This document shows, piece after piece, positions 62,969 through 64,000 of a stretch of DNA of 64,000 nt. Source of the DNA: Methanoprimaticola sp047501175 (GTDB taxonomy: Archaea; Thermoplasmatota; Thermoplasmata; Methanomassiliicoccales; Methanomethylophilaceae). A model generated the notes under the pieces. It searched no databases. It was not told where the DNA came from and worked only from the letters and a program-made list of their open reading frames with translations. The DNA is taken from the NCBI RefSeq assembly GCF_047501175.1, contig NZ_JBEQWH010000005.1, positions 83,442-147,441 of the forward strand, read 5' to 3'. The translations under genes and the position numbers were made by a program. How positions within the stretch are numbered: the stretch's first letter is position 1; each line of letters opens with the position of its first letter.

Positions 62969-63150
62969 GCCCCCGCCTCCGGACGGCAGGCCCCGAACTC
63001 CGCGAGGCGCACCCAGTGGGGCGGCACGTCCCCGCAGGGGCATCCCCTCGGACGCTCCCCGTTGTGCAGCACGAGGAGGCAGCGGGCGGGAACGGACGAT
63101 TCCGCATCGACCCGGCTGCACCCGTCGCAGACGTAGATCTCCGACATCAT
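62965..63150 (-). CDS. Small cysteine-rich (zinc-finger-like) protein
   Basis: 61 residues: MMSEIYVCDGCSRVDAESS, then RCLLVLHNGERPRGCPCGDVPPHW, FGACRPEAGA. Cysteines CDGC and CPCG suggest a zinc finger. It overlaps the start of the integrase by four bases and the stop of the upstream winged-helix gene, so it is coupled to both. It resembles short excisionase or regulator genes by position only. Confidence 0.6.
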   Translation of the reverse strand: MMSEIYVCDGCSRVDAESSVPARCLLVLHNGERPRGCPCGDVPPHWVRLAEFGACRPEAGA

Positions 63151-63359
63151 CTGATCGCCCTCCACAGCCTGCGGGCATGCCCGTCGCCGTGACTCCATCC
63201 GGCACGGCGGATGCTCCTGCCCTCCATCCTCATGACATCGGACCTTGTGACGGTGCGGTCCGCGTCCAGGGCCTCGACGATCTCCGCAACGGTGGAGGGA
63301 CCGTTCCTCCGGAGGAACTCCAGGATGTCGTCCTGGCGTTCCGCGGTATGGGGGATCAT
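63147..63359 (-). CDS. Small winged-helix protein of the element
   Basis: 70 residues starting MIPHTAERQDDILEFLRRNGPSTVAEIVEALDADRTVTRSDVMRMEGRSIRR, a compact winged-helix fold followed by a basic tail. Its helix-turn-helix resembles that of the gene at 39830-40096. It overlaps both neighbours by a few bases. It is a candidate element repressor or excision factor. Confidence 0.6.
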   Translation of the reverse strand: MIPHTAERQDDILEFLRRNGPSTVAEIVEALDADRTVTRSDVMRMEGRSIRRAGWSHGDGHARRLWRAIR

Positions 63360-63694
63360 CTGCGGGACCTCCTGTTCTTGATGCTCTGAAGGACAGCATC
63401 GAACCCCTTGTCCACATTGACGCGGCTGCGCTTGGAATCGCCTCCTTCCGGCACGACCTTTCCTGTCCAACGTGCGTTCACTTTGGCATGATCTGCCTTG
63501 ATCACGGTGCCTGCGGGCGGTCTGATCTCAGAATCTTCCGACGCCGGGTACTGCTTGGTAATCTCCACCTCCACAGAACCCTTGGCGGTTACGAGCTGTC
63601 CCTTGTGCTTTCCCCGGCGTCTGTTGGGTTTCTCGTCGTTCTCGACCTTATCGGCGCGGACGACGGCGGCCTGTCCCTCGATGCGCTTACTCAT
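63356..63694 (-). CDS. Basic hypothetical protein of the element
   Basis: 112 residues: Lys/Arg-rich, with KPNRRRGKHKGQLVTAKGSVEVEITKQYPAS and a C-terminal KNRRSRR. No family is recognised. It sits in a chain of genes that overlap by a few bases, so it is expressed with them. Confidence 0.55.
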   Translation of the reverse strand: MSKRIEGQAAVVRADKVENDEKPNRRRGKHKGQLVTAKGSVEVEITKQYPASEDSEIRPPAGTVIKADHAKVNARWTGKVVPEGGDSKRSRVNVDKGFDAVLQSIKNRRSRR

Positions 63695-64000
63695 TGGGGG
63701 ATCCTCCGAACTCGCGCTTGAGCTGCTCGACCTCTTCCGGAGTCATCTCCGCGACTTCATCCGCAAGATAACCTGATATGCCGCTGAAGCGCCTGCTCCG
63801 CGGATCGGCGCTGTCCCAGTCCAGCAGACCCTCCTCTGCCAGAACATCGAAAACCTCCTCAGCCTGTTCGCCCAGAAGACCGTAGTCCGTCACATCGGGG
63901 TATCCGAACTCCGGATCATCGCTGTGCGCTTTCGCATACAGGACAATCCTGCGGGCCCATTCGTCGGTGGTCCTGTGTCCGGGCCATTCGTCGTCGCTCT
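63687..64000 (-). CDS. Partial acidic hypothetical protein, continues beyond the window
   Basis: The frame is open to the right edge; the visible part reads DEWPGHRTTDEWARRIVLYAKAHSDDPEFGYPDVTDYGLL, then EEVFDVLAEEGLLDWDSADP and MTPEEVEQLKREFGG. The upstream codons inside the window look coding, so a start at GTG 63893 is not needed. No family is recognised. It overlaps the next gene by eight bases. Confidence 0.55.
   Translation of the reverse strand, partial: SDDEWPGHRTTDEWARRIVLYAKAHSDDPEFGYPDVTDYGLLGEQAEEVFDVLAEEGLLDWDSADPRSRRFSGISGYLADEVAEMTPEEVEQLKREFGGSPNE

Overview
The window looks like a chromosomal segment of a methanogenic archaeon of the order Methanomassiliicoccales (Thermoplasmata side). 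The evidence is archaeal: eS1 (S3ae), eL37 and eL41 ribosomal genes, intron-containing tRNAs, TATA boxes about 25 bases before leaderless starts, an HdrC-HdrB pair, a pyruvoyl arginine decarboxylase, PAC2, AMMECR1 and Get3/ArsA proteins. A DUF1638 protein and the complete absence of TAG as a stop among the genes I checked (almost all TGA, a few TAA) fit a pyrrolysine-decoding lineage. The assignment is inferred; no 16S rRNA or mcr gene is present.

Layout. 1-4.9 kb: exported 5'-nucleotidase, DUF1638, secreted alpha/beta hydrolase, MBL-fold hydrolase. 4.8-9.6 kb: the most interesting locus, a tightly packed minus-strand operon that starts with a cysteine-repeat peptide (six ACGSACGAGDKK units), then a radical SAM/SPASM enzyme, an FMN/ferredoxin protein, a nitroreductase, a zinc-type macrodomain and a SirTM-like sirtuin. 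A divergent HxlR regulator and a candidate operator sit in front. 9.6-13.3 kb: secreted hydrolase, small membrane protein, leucine-rich-repeat surface protein. 13.3-16.9 kb: an AT-richer island next to tRNA-Tyr, where a Fic gene and a DUF3800 gene are each bracketed by their own pair of palindromic repeats. 17.2-23.7 kb: a winged-helix regulator divergent from a 1,897-residue surface adhesin, with three tandem GTAC-N6-GTAC dyads between them.

23.7-33.3 kb is a patchwork of accessory ATPases (three AAA/DUF4143-type, one AAA-like plus PD-DEXK type), a Fic remnant and repeat arrays, interrupted by adk and a GlcD-type FAD oxidase. A seven-unit array with an exact 23-base period lies at 33.16-33.32 kb. 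33.3-46.7 kb is mostly core: M50 protease, PUA/PAPS-reductase/ferredoxin protein, pyruvoyl arginine decarboxylase, PAC2, M16 peptidase, hydrogenase maturation protease, LysR-type regulator, hdrCB, eS1, tRNA-Met, Get3. 46.7-51.5 kb: AMMECR1, dihydroorotase, YkgJ, eL37, purF, tRNA-Ala.

51.8-54.5 kb: a decayed AlbA/HATPase gene, two small genes, and a tRNA-Arg / eL41 / tRNA-Trp cluster. The tRNA-Trp intron appears to be a box C/D guide for positions 34 and 39 of its own exons. 55.2-59.9 kb: an amino-acid operon (ACT protein, homoserine dehydrogenase, citramalate synthase, ACT protein, DUF711). 60-61.9 kb: tRNA-Ser, nitrilase, NAD synthetase, tRNA-Glu. From tRNA-Glu rightwards a tyrosine integrase and small element genes start an integrated element that continues past the window edge.
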